33,900 nucleotides of DNA from Butyrivibrio sp. (GCA_017634825.1 JAGBMP010000152.1:1-33900); one strand, 5' to 3'. Numbered from the stretch's first letter, positions 1 through 8,500 are shown. The notes: a model not told the origin generated them from the letters alone. Translations and numbers: made by a program.

Positions 1-114
1 CCGAGGGCTGTCGTAGTTGTTGAGAGCATGTGCGCCCTGACAATCCTTGACCTTATGATCTCCAACATAACTTCTACAGTTGATCCAATCATCAGCTTTT
101 ACAAAAATAAATAA
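1..114 (+). CDS. aroC: Chorismate synthase, C-terminal fragment
   Basis: An open frame runs from base 1 to a TAA at 112-114 and encodes 37 residues beginning PRAVVVVESMCALTILDLM. This resembles the C-terminal end of chorismate synthase, where a PRA-x-PVVEAM-A--LAD-L segment is conserved; the enzyme converts 5-enolpyruvylshikimate-3-phosphate to chorismate in the shikimate pathway. The gene is cut by the window edge, so most of the protein and all of its start lie outside. A terminator hairpin follows 14 bases later. The call rests on one short motif recognised from memory. Confidence 0.72.
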   Translation, partial: PRAVVVVESMCALTILDLMISNITSTVDPIISFYKNK

Positions 115-128
115 GATGCAGATATAAA

Positions 129-169
129 ATGAGGGTAGTCTGAATCAAATCGACTACCCTCATGTTTTT
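129..169 (+). terminator. Bidirectional intrinsic terminator between convergent genes
   Basis: A 12-bp perfect stem (129-140 with 152-163, ATGAGGGTAGTC and its complement) is followed by GTTTTT on the + strand and by TTTTAT on the minus strand. It lies between the chorismate synthase end (+) and the lactonase-like gene end (-), and its T tract overlaps the latter's stop codon, so it probably serves both. Confidence 0.85.
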
Positions 170-1235
170 ATTTCTTATTAAGCTTGTGGAACACAATACA
201 GTTAGGTCTTGAAACCGGAAGCTCAGGTCCGTTCATGACCATAGTTCCCTTGTCCATATCCACTGTAAAGAATGTAAGTGAATCTGACTCGTGGTTAAGT
301 GATACCAGGTGCTTGTTGTCAGGGAAAAGAGCTGCATCCTTAGGATACTCTCCTGCAACAGGAAGCTGTATCTTCTTGGTGAGAAGTCCTGTCTCCTTGT
401 CTACCTTGAATACGATAGCGTTGTTCTCTCCTGCTGTTGAGCTTACAAGGTAGTTGTAATCTTCTGAGAATGAAAGTGCACTGCAGGCAACACCGATGGA
501 ATCCGACTCATCGGAGTTTGATACCTCCTGAATCTTGTTGAATTCAGGCATTCCGTTCTCCTCATGATACTCATATACATCTATTGCACACTTCTGCTCA
601 AGACACACGTACAGGAACTTACCGTCCTTGGAGAACTGCATATGTCTTGGTGATGATTCCTGATCGCAGTGGATGACATCGACCTCTTTGATCTTGCCGG
701 TATCATAGTTAAGGGAATAGATGTTGACTCTGTCCATTCCAAGATCAGCTGCGAGTACATACTTGTTGTCCTTGGAAACCTTGATGCACTGAACATGAGG
801 AACGTGGTTACGTCCTGCTGCTGTTCCAAGGCCCTTGTGATATCTCTCATCGGTGATCTCTCCGATACTTCCGTCCTTGTTGAGCCTGAGGATTGTTACC
901 TTACCGTCGTGATAGCCGGCTGTAACAAGGAAGTTGTCTTTCTGATCCTCATTGAGATAGCATCCGCGCATTCCGTTGATGGAGGCTTCGTTGATGAACT
1001 CAAGACTTCCGTCATCAAGTATATGGTATGCCTCAACTCCGTCATCTGTTATTGAATAAAGAGTATTGCCGGAGTGAGATATTCCGATATAAGAAGAGTT
1101 GGTGATCTCAACCTTCTGCTTCTCGTACAATCTTCCCTTTTCAAGATCTACATCATAAATTCTGATTCCGTATTTAGTGCCAAGGCCTGATGTATAGCTT
1201 GACACATAGGCTACATACTTATCTTTTGCTGCCAC
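168..1235 (-). CDS. Lactonase family seven-bladed beta-propeller protein (6-phosphogluconolactonase-like)
   Basis: The 355-residue protein matches the usual length and texture of the YbhE/Pgl lactonase family: repeated blades with S-G-N-T-LY, D-K-YVL-AADLG-D-V-IY, SPRHM-FS-DGKF-YV and D-K-LVS-NH motifs. Characterised members hydrolyse 6-phosphogluconolactone; others are unassigned sugar lactonases or carboxylate cyclases, so substrate is uncertain. There is no signal peptide, so it is probably cytoplasmic. The start is GTG at 1235, supported by GGAGG five bases upstream; no in-frame ATG fits the family start. It stands alone, bounded by a terminator on each side. Confidence 0.8.
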   Translation of the reverse strand: MAAKDKYVAYVSSYTSGLGTKYGIRIYDVDLEKGRLYEKQKVEITNSSYIGISHSGNTLYSITDDGVEAYHILDDGSLEFINEASINGMRGCYLNEDQKDNFLVTAGYHDGKVTILRLNKDGSIGEITDERYHKGLGTAAGRNHVPHVQCIKVSKDNKYVLAADLGMDRVNIYSLNYDTGKIKEVDVIHCDQESSPRHMQFSKDGKFLYVCLEQKCAIDVYEYHEENGMPEFNKIQEVSNSDESDSIGVACSALSFSEDYNYLVSSTAGENNAIVFKVDKETGLLTKKIQLPVAGEYPKDAALFPDNKHLVSLNHESDSLTFFTVDMDKGTMVMNGPELPVSRPNCIVFHKLNKK

Positions 1236-1302
1236 AGCTGCCTCCTAAAAAGCATGATTTAAAAAAGCTTTATTTATCACATTCTATCACAACATTTGCA
1301 AA

Positions 1303-1331
1303 TAAAAAAGGTCGCTCAATAAAGAGCGACC
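1303..1331 (-). terminator. Intrinsic terminator for the small secreted protein gene
   Basis: On the minus strand an 8-bp stem GGTCGCTC/GAGCGACC (1310-1317 with 1324-1331) with a six-base loop is followed by six T and then ATTT. It lies about 20 bases after the stop of the 1350-2036 gene. Confidence 0.88.
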
Positions 1332-1349
1332 CTGTTTTATCGTGTTTTC

Positions 1350-2036
1350 TCAAGGCCAGTTTACATATTTTCCGTTAATGCAGACTCCTGCGTATCCGTT
1401 TGCAAGCATAACAGCCTTGTCTGACTCTGAAATAACAGGTGTAGCGTTCTTATCACCGGTTGTTACACCAAAGTAAGAAGCTCCGTTACTTACAACGCCG
1501 GTCTGCGCATAGCTTGCCATAACGCCCTTGCCCTTTGTGAGTGAGAATGATGCCATAGCAACACCTTTCTCGTTATAGAGCATGGAAATCTTATCATTCT
1601 GTACTAAGCTTCCTGTCTTACCCTTTGCGATTGTTACAGGAAGTGTGGTGCTAGCAGGCTTAATGCCCTGAACATAAACCTCTACGCAGTCATGAGCATC
1701 TTCTGACTGAAGTCTCTCATCATCAGCATAGAAGTGGAAAAAGATATTCTTGCCCTGTTCATCAGCTCCGATATGGAAAGTTACGTTCTGAGATCCCGAT
1801 GAAAATGAACAATCGCAGTAAGTTGCACTGCTTGTTGCACCTTCAACATAGTAGGTGTAATTATAGTCGCTTCTAAGCCACATTGTATGCTCAGATCCTG
1901 CAGGAATTGACATTGTGGTCTCACCGAAATCCAACCAGAACTGAGAGCTGGATGCATATGCCTTGGTTGCAGGAAGCATTGCAATAAGCGCAATTCCAAG
2001 GATTACACCTGTTAAACACTTCATTATCTTATTCAT
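1350..2036 (-). CDS. Small secreted protein of unknown function
   Basis: The 228-residue product starts with a clear Sec signal peptide: short basic N-terminus (MNKIMK), hydrophobic core LTGVILGIALIAML, and a probable Ala-x-Ala cleavage at KAYAS near residue 29. The mature part is rich in Ser, Thr, Gly and aromatic residues with regular strand-like segments and two cysteines close together (YCDC, about residue 76), suggesting a beta-sandwich exported domain. There is no transmembrane anchor or LPxTG sorting motif, so the protein is likely released. I do not recognise the family. The ATG at 2036 is preceded by GGAGG at good distance. It is a single-gene unit with its own terminator. Confidence 0.7.
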   Translation of the reverse strand: MNKIMKCLTGVILGIALIAMLPATKAYASSSQFWLDFGETTMSIPAGSEHTMWLRSDYNYTYYVEGATSSATYCDCSFSSGSQNVTFHIGADEQGKNIFFHFYADDERLQSEDAHDCVEVYVQGIKPASTTLPVTIAKGKTGSLVQNDKISMLYNEKGVAMASFSLTKGKGVMASYAQTGVVSNGASYFGVTTGDKNATPVISESDKAVMLANGYAGVCINGKYVNWP

Positions 2037-2090
2037 TTTAAATTTTCCTCCATGTATACTTAATCATAGATTTCTACCATCTGTAACTCC

Positions 2091-2096
2091 ATTATA
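2091..2096 (-). promoter_or_regulatory. Possible -10 element for the secreted protein gene
   Basis: A perfect TATAAT on the minus strand lies 55 bases before the start codon in the 115-bp gap 2037-2151. No good -35 hexamer is seen at 16-18 bases, so this is only a candidate. No terminator is visible for the upstream LD-carboxypeptidase gene in this gap. Confidence 0.35.
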
Positions 2097-2151
2097 AATA
2101 TCAGTTATCGATATTGCACATAAAATATTTCTAAACAACATAAATATAGCA

Positions 2152-3219
2152 TTACAGATCAAAATATTCGATATGAATGTTCTCAGTATTGGCGCTAACT
2201 CTCGCACTTGCACCCATAACAACGGGAAGCATTGGATCAATATGTCCGATCTCTGCATCCATGATAATGTCTTTTCCAAGAAGCCCAAGTATATCCGTTG
2301 CTGCATTATACTGGTCAACACCCATCATGTTCTGCTTCCAGGATGCCTCGGGTCTTCCAAATACAAATCCGGCTGCAGAATCAAACCATCCGGCTTCTCT
2401 GAGATTCCAAAGACTTCTTCTGATAGACATTGGTGTAAGGTCACAGGCTTCAATAACCCAGATTATGTTATCGTTTTCTTTTACAAAATCCTTCATGCGA
2501 TCAAACTTTGTTCCGCATAGGTTTACAAGGATATCAAGACATCCACCAAGGAGTATCCCCTTCATTTCAACCTTTTCTTCTGAGCGAGTCAGTTCACCAT
2601 TTTTATTCTTGTAGATGATAAGCTCTCTGTCATCGTTAAATGCATATGGTGCGCGCAGATACTCATCTGTATATACTTCCGGTTCCGGGCCTTGAAACTC
2701 TGGATTTACAAAACGCTTATATCCGTCAAAAGAGCTCTTGGTTCCCTCAAGGAGTGCAAAGGAATCAAATTCTGTCTCTTCCCATTTCTTGGCATAGCCG
2801 TTTATGCAAGGTCCGTAAATTCCCTGAACTCCGGTTATCGTTACAAGAGGAAAAATAAAGTTTGTGTTATCGGAATAACCGATGAACCACTTTGGCTTAT
2901 AAGCTTTAAGCTCATCAAAGTCCATATTGCTGATGGTCTCGCACATGAGCTCTCCGCCACCTGCGGAAATAATGGCATTTATGTCTTCTCTCTTGTAGAA
3001 GTCCATAAGCTCTTTTCCTGTAACCTTAGGATCTGTGCTGATGCCAAGGCCGTCACTCTTAAAGACAGTCTCTCCGGCGATAACTTTGTAGCCGCGGTTT
3101 TCAATATTCTCTTTTGACAGAGGATACATGAGACTGTAGGGCTCGATTGAGGGTCCAAAGGAAGGCGCAGTAACGCCTATGGTATCCCTAGGCTTTATGT
3201 ACTCAGGTCTTTTTATCAT
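2152..3219 (-). CDS. S66 family LD-carboxypeptidase / MccF-like peptidase
   Basis: The 355-residue product opens with IKPRDTIGVTAPSFGP, the typical S66 N-terminus. The nucleophile motif is GYSDNTN (Ser near residue 116), and the Glu and His partners are in WVIEACDLTP (near 255) and EIGHIDPMLPV (near 325), so the Ser-Glu-His triad appears complete. Family members either cut the L,D bond of murein tetrapeptides (LdcA) or inactivate microcin C-type peptide-nucleotides (MccF); the length and sequence style fit the MccF-like branch but I cannot separate the two. No signal peptide, so cytoplasmic. AGGAG precedes ATG at 3219. It follows the aldolase gene by 12 bases, suggesting cotranscription. Confidence 0.85.
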   Translation of the reverse strand: MIKRPEYIKPRDTIGVTAPSFGPSIEPYSLMYPLSKENIENRGYKVIAGETVFKSDGLGISTDPKVTGKELMDFYKREDINAIISAGGGELMCETISNMDFDELKAYKPKWFIGYSDNTNFIFPLVTITGVQGIYGPCINGYAKKWEETEFDSFALLEGTKSSFDGYKRFVNPEFQGPEPEVYTDEYLRAPYAFNDDRELIIYKNKNGELTRSEEKVEMKGILLGGCLDILVNLCGTKFDRMKDFVKENDNIIWVIEACDLTPMSIRRSLWNLREAGWFDSAAGFVFGRPEASWKQNMMGVDQYNAATDILGLLGKDIIMDAEIGHIDPMLPVVMGASARVSANTENIHIEYFDL

Positions 3220-3231
3220 ACCTGTTTCTCC

Positions 3232-4314
3232 TTATTTCTCGATATCTGCAAGCTTTGAGTAAGACTTGCGATAGTGCCTGTTCATCTTGATGCATTCAAA
3301 AAGTGATAGATAATGTCCCTCTCCGTTGCGCATTACGGCTATGTATGCGATGCAGCCCTTATCAAGGACCATTGCTACTGCCTCTGCATCGTCCTCGGTT
3401 GAACCCACACAATATGCGCCATCATTGGGAGCAAATACTACGTTTACGTTCTTCTTGATGTTGTAATAGATCTCGCCCTCATTGCTTGGGATCTTGACTC
3501 CGACGCCGATGAGCTGAGCAAAGTCGTCAAGAAGAGGCTTCATGTGATTGGCGCGTCTTGAAACCATGAGCGCTGCCTCTGACTTGTTGTGCTTTATGAA
3601 TTTAACGTCAGGGCGCTTTCCGTAAATCTGCTCGTGGATACGTTTTACTCTCTCAGGTGTATCGGGCTGATCATAGACTATTGTATCGCCCTCTCTGCGG
3701 GAGTTATAGCCGTACTCAACACCGTGAGTCATATCCATCTTGCAGACATCAATAAGGAAATCGTTGCAGGCGGACTCCATCATTTCTGCCTGGAATACAG
3801 CCTCGTTGGAGTTTGAGCCAAGGCAGAGTGTTCCGTGGTTAGCCATGATGATTCCGTTTGCATTCGAATACTTCTTGAGTGTCCTTGAGACGTTCTCCGC
3901 AAGCTTGTCTGTGCCGGGCATCGCATAAGGTGCTACGGGAATTGTCACGTCCTCATCATCAAAATATGAGAACACCTTCTTGATTCCAAGAGTACCTGCG
4001 CAGGTAGCAAATACCTGGTGTGTGTGGACAATAAAGCCGCAGTCCTTGCGTATCCTGTAAGCTGCAGCGTGAACCTTAAGTTCACTGGAGGGCTTGTAAT
4101 CTCCCTCGTAAGAAAAATCATTTATATTGACCTGTACGATCATCTCCGGAGTAAGGTCCTCGTATTTGATCCCACTGGGTGTGATGAGCATGTGGTCATC
4201 ATCCACTCGGCTGCTGATATTGCCCCAGGTCCTTACAAGGAGTCCGATTTCGTGGAGATCTCTGGATATTCTTATTATGTGCTTTTTAGCATCCAAAAGT
4301 TCATTCTGATTCAT
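3232..4314 (-). CDS. Class II aldolase/adducin family protein with extra C-terminal domain
   Basis: Residues 1-225 form a class II aldolase/adducin domain: WGNISSR near 25, a SSELKVH motif with the acidic residue, the zinc-binding pair in VHTHQVFAT (near 97-99) and a third histidine in MANHGTL (near 160). The metal site therefore looks intact, unlike in adducin. Known relatives cleave fuculose- or rhamnulose-1-phosphate, epimerise ribulose-5-phosphate or decarboxylate sugar acids; none can be chosen. Residues 236-360 add a second alpha/beta segment (KHNKSEAALMVSRRANHMKP onward) that resembles a degenerate aldolase half. The start ATG lies 2 bases after the proA stop, with GAGGA inside the proA end, so translation is probably coupled to proA. 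Confidence 0.8.
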   Translation of the reverse strand: MNQNELLDAKKHIIRISRDLHEIGLLVRTWGNISSRVDDDHMLITPSGIKYEDLTPEMIVQVNINDFSYEGDYKPSSELKVHAAAYRIRKDCGFIVHTHQVFATCAGTLGIKKVFSYFDDEDVTIPVAPYAMPGTDKLAENVSRTLKKYSNANGIIMANHGTLCLGSNSNEAVFQAEMMESACNDFLIDVCKMDMTHGVEYGYNSRREGDTIVYDQPDTPERVKRIHEQIYGKRPDVKFIKHNKSEAALMVSRRANHMKPLLDDFAQLIGVGVKIPSNEGEIYYNIKKNVNVVFAPNDGAYCVGSTEDDAEAVAMVLDKGCIAYIAVMRNGEGHYLSLFECIKMNRHYRKSYSKLADIEK

Positions 4315-4316
4315 GG

Positions 4317-5561
4317 TTATCCTCTGATCTGCCCCTCTCCGGTTATCTCGTATTTGTAGGAAGTAAGCTCCTTAAGCCCCATAGGTCCTCTTGCATGGAG
4401 CTTCTGGGTGCTGATGCCGATTTCTGCACCAAGTCCGAATTCAAAGCCGTCTGTAAATCTTGTTGATACATTGACGTATACGCAGGCTGCATCAACTCTG
4501 TCGAGGAACCTCTGAGCTGTCTCCTTGTTCTCTGTTACAATACACTCTGAATGGCCTGTGTTATATTTGTTGATGTGGGCAATTGCTTCGTCCACGTTCT
4601 TTACTGTCTTGACTGAGATTATGTAGTCAAGATACTCTTTTCCAAAGTCCTCTTCTGTAGCGTCTATTGAGCCTTCGATGAAGGGCTTACTATCTGCGTC
4701 TGCTCGTACCTCTACATTGTGCTCCTTCATTGCCTTGGAGAACAGAGGAAGGAACCTGTCCTTGATATCCTCATGAACAACCAGAGATTCTGCTGCATTG
4801 CAGACTCCGATTCTCTGGGTCTTGGCATTTATAATGATAGGGATTGCCTTCTCAAGGTCAGCGTCCTTATCCACGTAGATGTGGCAGTTTCCTGTTCCTG
4901 TCTCGATTACAGGGATGTTGGAATTCTCAGTGACAGCTCTGATAAGACCTGCGCTGCCTCTTGGGATCAGCACATCTACATACTGCTTCATGGTCATGAA
5001 CTCTTTGGTCACAGCCCTGTCAGTATCCTCGATAAGCTGGATAGCCTCAGGTGTTACTCCGCTCTCTTCCAGTGCCTTCTTGATGGCCTTGGTGATTGCA
5101 ATATTGCTGTTGATGCAGTCGCTTCCGCCCTTTAAGATCACTGCATTTCCTGACTTAAAGGTCAGCGCAAAGGCATCAGGAGTTACGTTTGGTCTTGACT
5201 CGTAGATTATTCCCACTACACCCATGGGAACTCTGACCTTCTTAATCCTCATTCCGTTAGGACGAGTAAACTCCTCCATAACTTCCCCGATGGGATCAGG
5301 AAGATCAGCTACCTGTCTTAATCCCTCAGCAATAGCTTCAATTCTCTTATCATTTAATGTAAGTCTGTCGATCATCCCCGGATGCATTCCGTTTTCTTTT
5401 GCATGCGCAAGGTCAATCTCATTAGCTGCTATAATGCTGTCTGATTCTGCAACTATTTCCTCAGCAACCGCTCTAAGAGCCTTATTCTTAATTTCAGTGG
5501 AAAGATTCTGGACTTCATACTTGGCCTCAAAGGCCTTCTGACAAATAGATGTAAGCGTCAT
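4317..5561 (-). CDS. proA: Glutamate-5-semialdehyde dehydrogenase (gamma-glutamyl phosphate reductase)
   Basis: NADPH-dependent reduction of gamma-glutamyl phosphate to glutamate-5-semialdehyde, second step of proline synthesis, cytoplasmic. The 414-residue length is normal. Visible motifs: VRVPMGVVGIIYESRPNVT, the LKGGSD loop, the catalytic cysteine in RIGVCNAAES (near residue 254), and ETGTGNCHIYVD. I place the start at ATG 5561, preceded by a strong GGGGAGGGG; the frame stays open upstream to a TTG at 5669, but those 36 residues are translated repeat sequence and not ProA-like. It leads a compact group with the aldolase and S66 peptidase genes. The partner proB is far away at 32.8-33.6 kb. 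Confidence 0.96.
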   Translation of the reverse strand: MTLTSICQKAFEAKYEVQNLSTEIKNKALRAVAEEIVAESDSIIAANEIDLAHAKENGMHPGMIDRLTLNDKRIEAIAEGLRQVADLPDPIGEVMEEFTRPNGMRIKKVRVPMGVVGIIYESRPNVTPDAFALTFKSGNAVILKGGSDCINSNIAITKAIKKALEESGVTPEAIQLIEDTDRAVTKEFMTMKQYVDVLIPRGSAGLIRAVTENSNIPVIETGTGNCHIYVDKDADLEKAIPIIINAKTQRIGVCNAAESLVVHEDIKDRFLPLFSKAMKEHNVEVRADADSKPFIEGSIDATEEDFGKEYLDYIISVKTVKNVDEAIAHINKYNTGHSECIVTENKETAQRFLDRVDAACVYVNVSTRFTDGFEFGLGAEIGISTQKLHARGPMGLKELTSYKYEITGEGQIRG

Positions 5562-5647
5562 AGGTTCCCCTCCCCGATACTTCTCTTTTTGAAAAAATTC
5601 CTCTAAATTATCCCATAAACCGCCCAAAAAGTCCATGCCATCAGAAA

Positions 5648-5717
5648 TGAGCCCTAGGGACGGAGTCAAGGGCTCATTTTTTTGAGCCCTGGGGACGGAG
5701 TCAAGGGCTCATTTTTT
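5648..5717. repeat. Two tandem 35-bp hairpin repeats spanning the pullulanase stop codon
   Basis: Units 5648-5682 and 5683-5717 match except for one base (A5656 versus G5691). Each contains the inverted pair TGAGCCCT...AGGGCTCA around a GGGACGGAGTC core, ending in a run of 6-7 T on the + strand. Read on the + strand each looks like an intrinsic terminator, but no + strand gene precedes them. On the minus strand the first unit supplies the pullulanase stop codon and its last AAA codons. The GGGACGG core recalls palindromic repeats linked to REP-associated transposases in Firmicutes; that comparison is from memory. Confidence 0.85.
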
Positions 5718-8456
5718 CTTCTTATTCTTGAGGAACAGTGCGACGGTGATGGCTGCTACTCCGGCAATTGCTACAATGATCGGAACAACCGCCTTGTTCT
5801 TCGCACCGGCCTTATCGGCTCCGACCTTATCGACTCCGGCCTTACCTGCGTCGCCTTTTACAAGCACAACAGACGATATAGGCTCTACCGTGACACTTCC
5901 CGATACAGTCTCTATAACCTCAGTACCTGCCTGTTCTCCCTTAACATACACATTCCAGTTTCCTTCAGGAAGATCCACAACAGCCTCAGTCTCATTCGGG
6001 TTAAACGCAAGGAAAATCTGCTCTGCTCTCTCGCCCTCCAGCGCCTTATCCGAGTTGTCCATCACAAATGCCAGTACATTCTTATCAAGCCCCTCGACAG
6101 CCTTAACCCTGGATGCCACATCTTCCGCAGAAGAAAGCCTCAGCAGCGCATGCTCTTTCCTAAACGCGATCAGTCCCTTATAGAATTCCAGGTTCTTCTG
6201 ATGCCCCGGATCATCAAGGTTCTTCCACTTAATGCAGTTCACTTCATCCCCTGAGCTATAGCTGTTTGAGTCAAAAGAACCGTCCTCTTTAACCTTGGTT
6301 CTCAGGATTTCCTCACCTGCCTGCATGAAAGGCACACCCTCTGCTGTCAGATAAAAGCTGGCTGCAAGGTTGCTCATCTTTATCCAGGACTCTTCATCCA
6401 AATCAGTTCTTGATCCAGCAATCCTGTCATAGAGAGTATTGTTGTCGTGACAGGATGCATACTGAATGATCTGTGACGGATTCTTGGACCAGGTCTCGTT
6501 TGCAAGGAAAGATGCTGTCATTGCTCTCTCTGCATTTCTTGCTCCTGATGCCCATCCTACCTCTGAGGTACTGAACACGCTTCCCTTAAGGCCATCACGC
6601 ATATTGTCGTTGAAATAAGCAAAGCCCGGTGTCTTCTCTGAAGACTGCTGAGTTGCCATTACAACATTCTCCTTGGTCACATCCGTGTTCATGCTCCATC
6701 CTTCGCCGTAGAAAATCACATCAGGATGTGTCTCATGAACCTTCTCAACGATCTCATTTATAGTGTCCACGTCAAGAAGTCCCACAAGGTCAAATCTAAA
6801 TCCGTCAATATGATACTCATCAGCCCAGTAGCACACTGAGTCAACAATGTATTTCCTTACCATGCTTCTCTCTGAAGCAGTGTCATTTCCGCAGCCCGAG
6901 CCGTTTGAATATGTTCCGTCCGCATTTATTCTTGAGAAATATCCAGGTACAAGACGGTTTATGCAGAAATCTTTTCCACTGTAAACATGATTGTAAACAA
7001 CGTCCATAACAACAGAAAGCCCATTGTCATGAAGAGCCTTAACCATCTCCTTAGCCTCTTTTACCCTGACATTTCCATCATGGGCATCGGTCGAATATGA
7101 GCCTTCCGGAACGTTGTAGTTAACAGGGTCATATCCCCAGTTAAAGCGCTCGCTGCTCTCATCATTCTCATCAACAGAACCAAAATCATAGAAAGGCAAA
7201 AGGTGAACGTGAGTCACTCCAAGGCTTTTGATGTAATCAAAACCTGTAGCATTTCCGCCTTCAGTCTTTGTTCCCGTCTCAGTAAATGCAGTATACTTGC
7301 CGGCATTTGCCATGTTGCCATTCTCATCCACGGAAAAATCGCGAATATGAAGCTCGTAGATCACAGCATCGGTCATACTCTCTGATGCGTGTGGATTCTT
7401 GTCATCCGCCCAGCCTTCCGGATCGGTAGAATCAAGATCGATGACCATAGCTCTTTTTCCATTGACACCTGTAGTTCTGGCATAAGGATCGCATGCTTCC
7501 ACATTCAGTCCGTCAAGAACCGCAGTATATGTGTAGTAAGTACCGGCGAGATTCTCAGAAATCTCTGACACCCATGTACCCTTCTCGCCAGCCGTCATCT
7601 CGACGGATTCTATAAGGTCTTTTTTCCATGGATCCCCGGACTCGTATAAATTCACTGATACACTCTCAGCAGTCGGTGCCCAAACGCGGAACACGGTCTT
7701 ATCTGCCGAAACTGTTGCGCCGAGGTCATCACCCTCGTAAGTGTACTTATCTTCAAACTCCTTCGTAGAATATACGATAGGCATGTTTACTGGAAACTCC
7801 TGACCATCAAAGCCAAGCCTGTAATTTCTGTTAGGATCAAGCACATCCCCAATCGTCAGATTATAGAAATACTGCGTATCGGAAGCCTTATCAGAAAGCT
7901 CAGCCTTTACCACCTCTACATCTCCAAGCCTTCCGCTGACATAGAAAGTATCAAGCAAAGCCTTATCAATCTCGCCCGTAAGTTCAATCTTTATTGTCTT
8001 ATCGCCGTCATAAACAGCGCTTTTTAGCTTAGTTCCGGTCATTACATCCTCCCCGTATTCTTTAACGCAGCCTTCAACTCCCGATTCCACATAGGCGTGA
8101 ACCGTGCCCGAGACAACCTCGGAAAGATCAATGAACTGATCCATATCAACGTCCTTGTCCCAGTCCTGCGTCCTTACAATATAACCAACCTTGGTCTTGC
8201 CTGCAGGAACACTATATGTTGCAACCATCTCTCCGCCTTCATCTTCAAAGGCAATTCCCTCACCTTCTCCGCCATCAGGCCACATCCATACATCCCAGCC
8301 GTCGTACTGCTCATCATCCCTGTGATAGTGGAGCTTGAGTGTAACTCCCTCGTCTGCCCTTACTGTTACCGACAAGCCCAGCTCTGATAGCATGGTAAAA
8401 GACATTACTACTGCCGCCAAAAGAGCTAACACCCGCCTAAATACAACATTTTTCAC
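5709..8456 (-). CDS. pulA: Extracellular type I pullulanase (GH13) with CBM41-like and CBM48 domains and C-terminal membrane anchor
   Basis: Hydrolyses alpha-1,6 branch links in pullulan, starch and glycogen at the cell surface. Order: signal peptide ending near VRADE (residue 36); a starch-binding CBM41-like module (LKLHYHRDDEQYDGWDVWMW); CBM48 (KTVFRVWAPTAESV, near 260); GH13 barrel with the pullulanase signature YELHIRDFS, region I DVVYNHVY (near 485), nucleophile in GFRFDLVG (Asp near 554), acid/base in FYGEGW (Glu near 583) and region IV SCHDNNTLYDR (near 669); then an Ala/Gly/Lys/Asp linker, a transmembrane segment VVPIIVAIAGVAAITVALFL and a Lys tail. No LPxTG is present. Start GTG at 8456 follows GGGGAGGAA. 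It has its own promoter with a LacI-type operator; the last codons and stop lie in the tandem repeat. Confidence 0.95.
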   Translation of the reverse strand: MKNVVFRRVLALLAAVVMSFTMLSELGLSVTVRADEGVTLKLHYHRDDEQYDGWDVWMWPDGGEGEGIAFEDEGGEMVATYSVPAGKTKVGYIVRTQDWDKDVDMDQFIDLSEVVSGTVHAYVESGVEGCVKEYGEDVMTGTKLKSAVYDGDKTIKIELTGEIDKALLDTFYVSGRLGDVEVVKAELSDKASDTQYFYNLTIGDVLDPNRNYRLGFDGQEFPVNMPIVYSTKEFEDKYTYEGDDLGATVSADKTVFRVWAPTAESVSVNLYESGDPWKKDLIESVEMTAGEKGTWVSEISENLAGTYYTYTAVLDGLNVEACDPYARTTGVNGKRAMVIDLDSTDPEGWADDKNPHASESMTDAVIYELHIRDFSVDENGNMANAGKYTAFTETGTKTEGGNATGFDYIKSLGVTHVHLLPFYDFGSVDENDESSERFNWGYDPVNYNVPEGSYSTDAHDGNVRVKEAKEMVKALHDNGLSVVMDVVYNHVYSGKDFCINRLVPGYFSRINADGTYSNGSGCGNDTASERSMVRKYIVDSVCYWADEYHIDGFRFDLVGLLDVDTINEIVEKVHETHPDVIFYGEGWSMNTDVTKENVVMATQQSSEKTPGFAYFNDNMRDGLKGSVFSTSEVGWASGARNAERAMTASFLANETWSKNPSQIIQYASCHDNNTLYDRIAGSRTDLDEESWIKMSNLAASFYLTAEGVPFMQAGEEILRTKVKEDGSFDSNSYSSGDEVNCIKWKNLDDPGHQKNLEFYKGLIAFRKEHALLRLSSAEDVASRVKAVEGLDKNVLAFVMDNSDKALEGERAEQIFLAFNPNETEAVVDLPEGNWNVYVKGEQAGTEVIETVSGSVTVEPISSVVLVKGDAGKAGVDKVGADKAGAKNKAVVPIIVAIAGVAAITVALFLKNKKKK

Positions 8457-8481
8457 TTCAAAATTCCTCCCCGATTCATTT

Positions 8482-8495
8482 GGAAAACGTTTTCC
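8482..8495 (-). promoter_or_regulatory. LacI/CcpA-family-type palindromic operator upstream of pullulanase
   Basis: GGAAAACGTTTTCC is a perfect 14-bp palindrome with the central CG typical of operators bound by LacI-family regulators, including catabolite-responsive (cre) sites and maltose repressor sites. It lies a few bases downstream of the candidate -10, around the expected transcription start and 25 bases before the GTG start, a position suited to repression. The regulator gene is not in the window. Confidence 0.7.
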
Positions 8496-8500
8496 TATAT

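Noticed and set aside
5562..5669. N-terminal extension of ProA
   Set aside because: It would start at TTG inside the 35-bp repeat and lacks a ribosome site; the ATG at 5561 has a strong one and fits ProA length.
5648..5717. Tandem + strand terminators for a plus-strand gene
   Set aside because: No + strand gene lies upstream; the hairpins behave as repeat elements and only incidentally resemble terminators.
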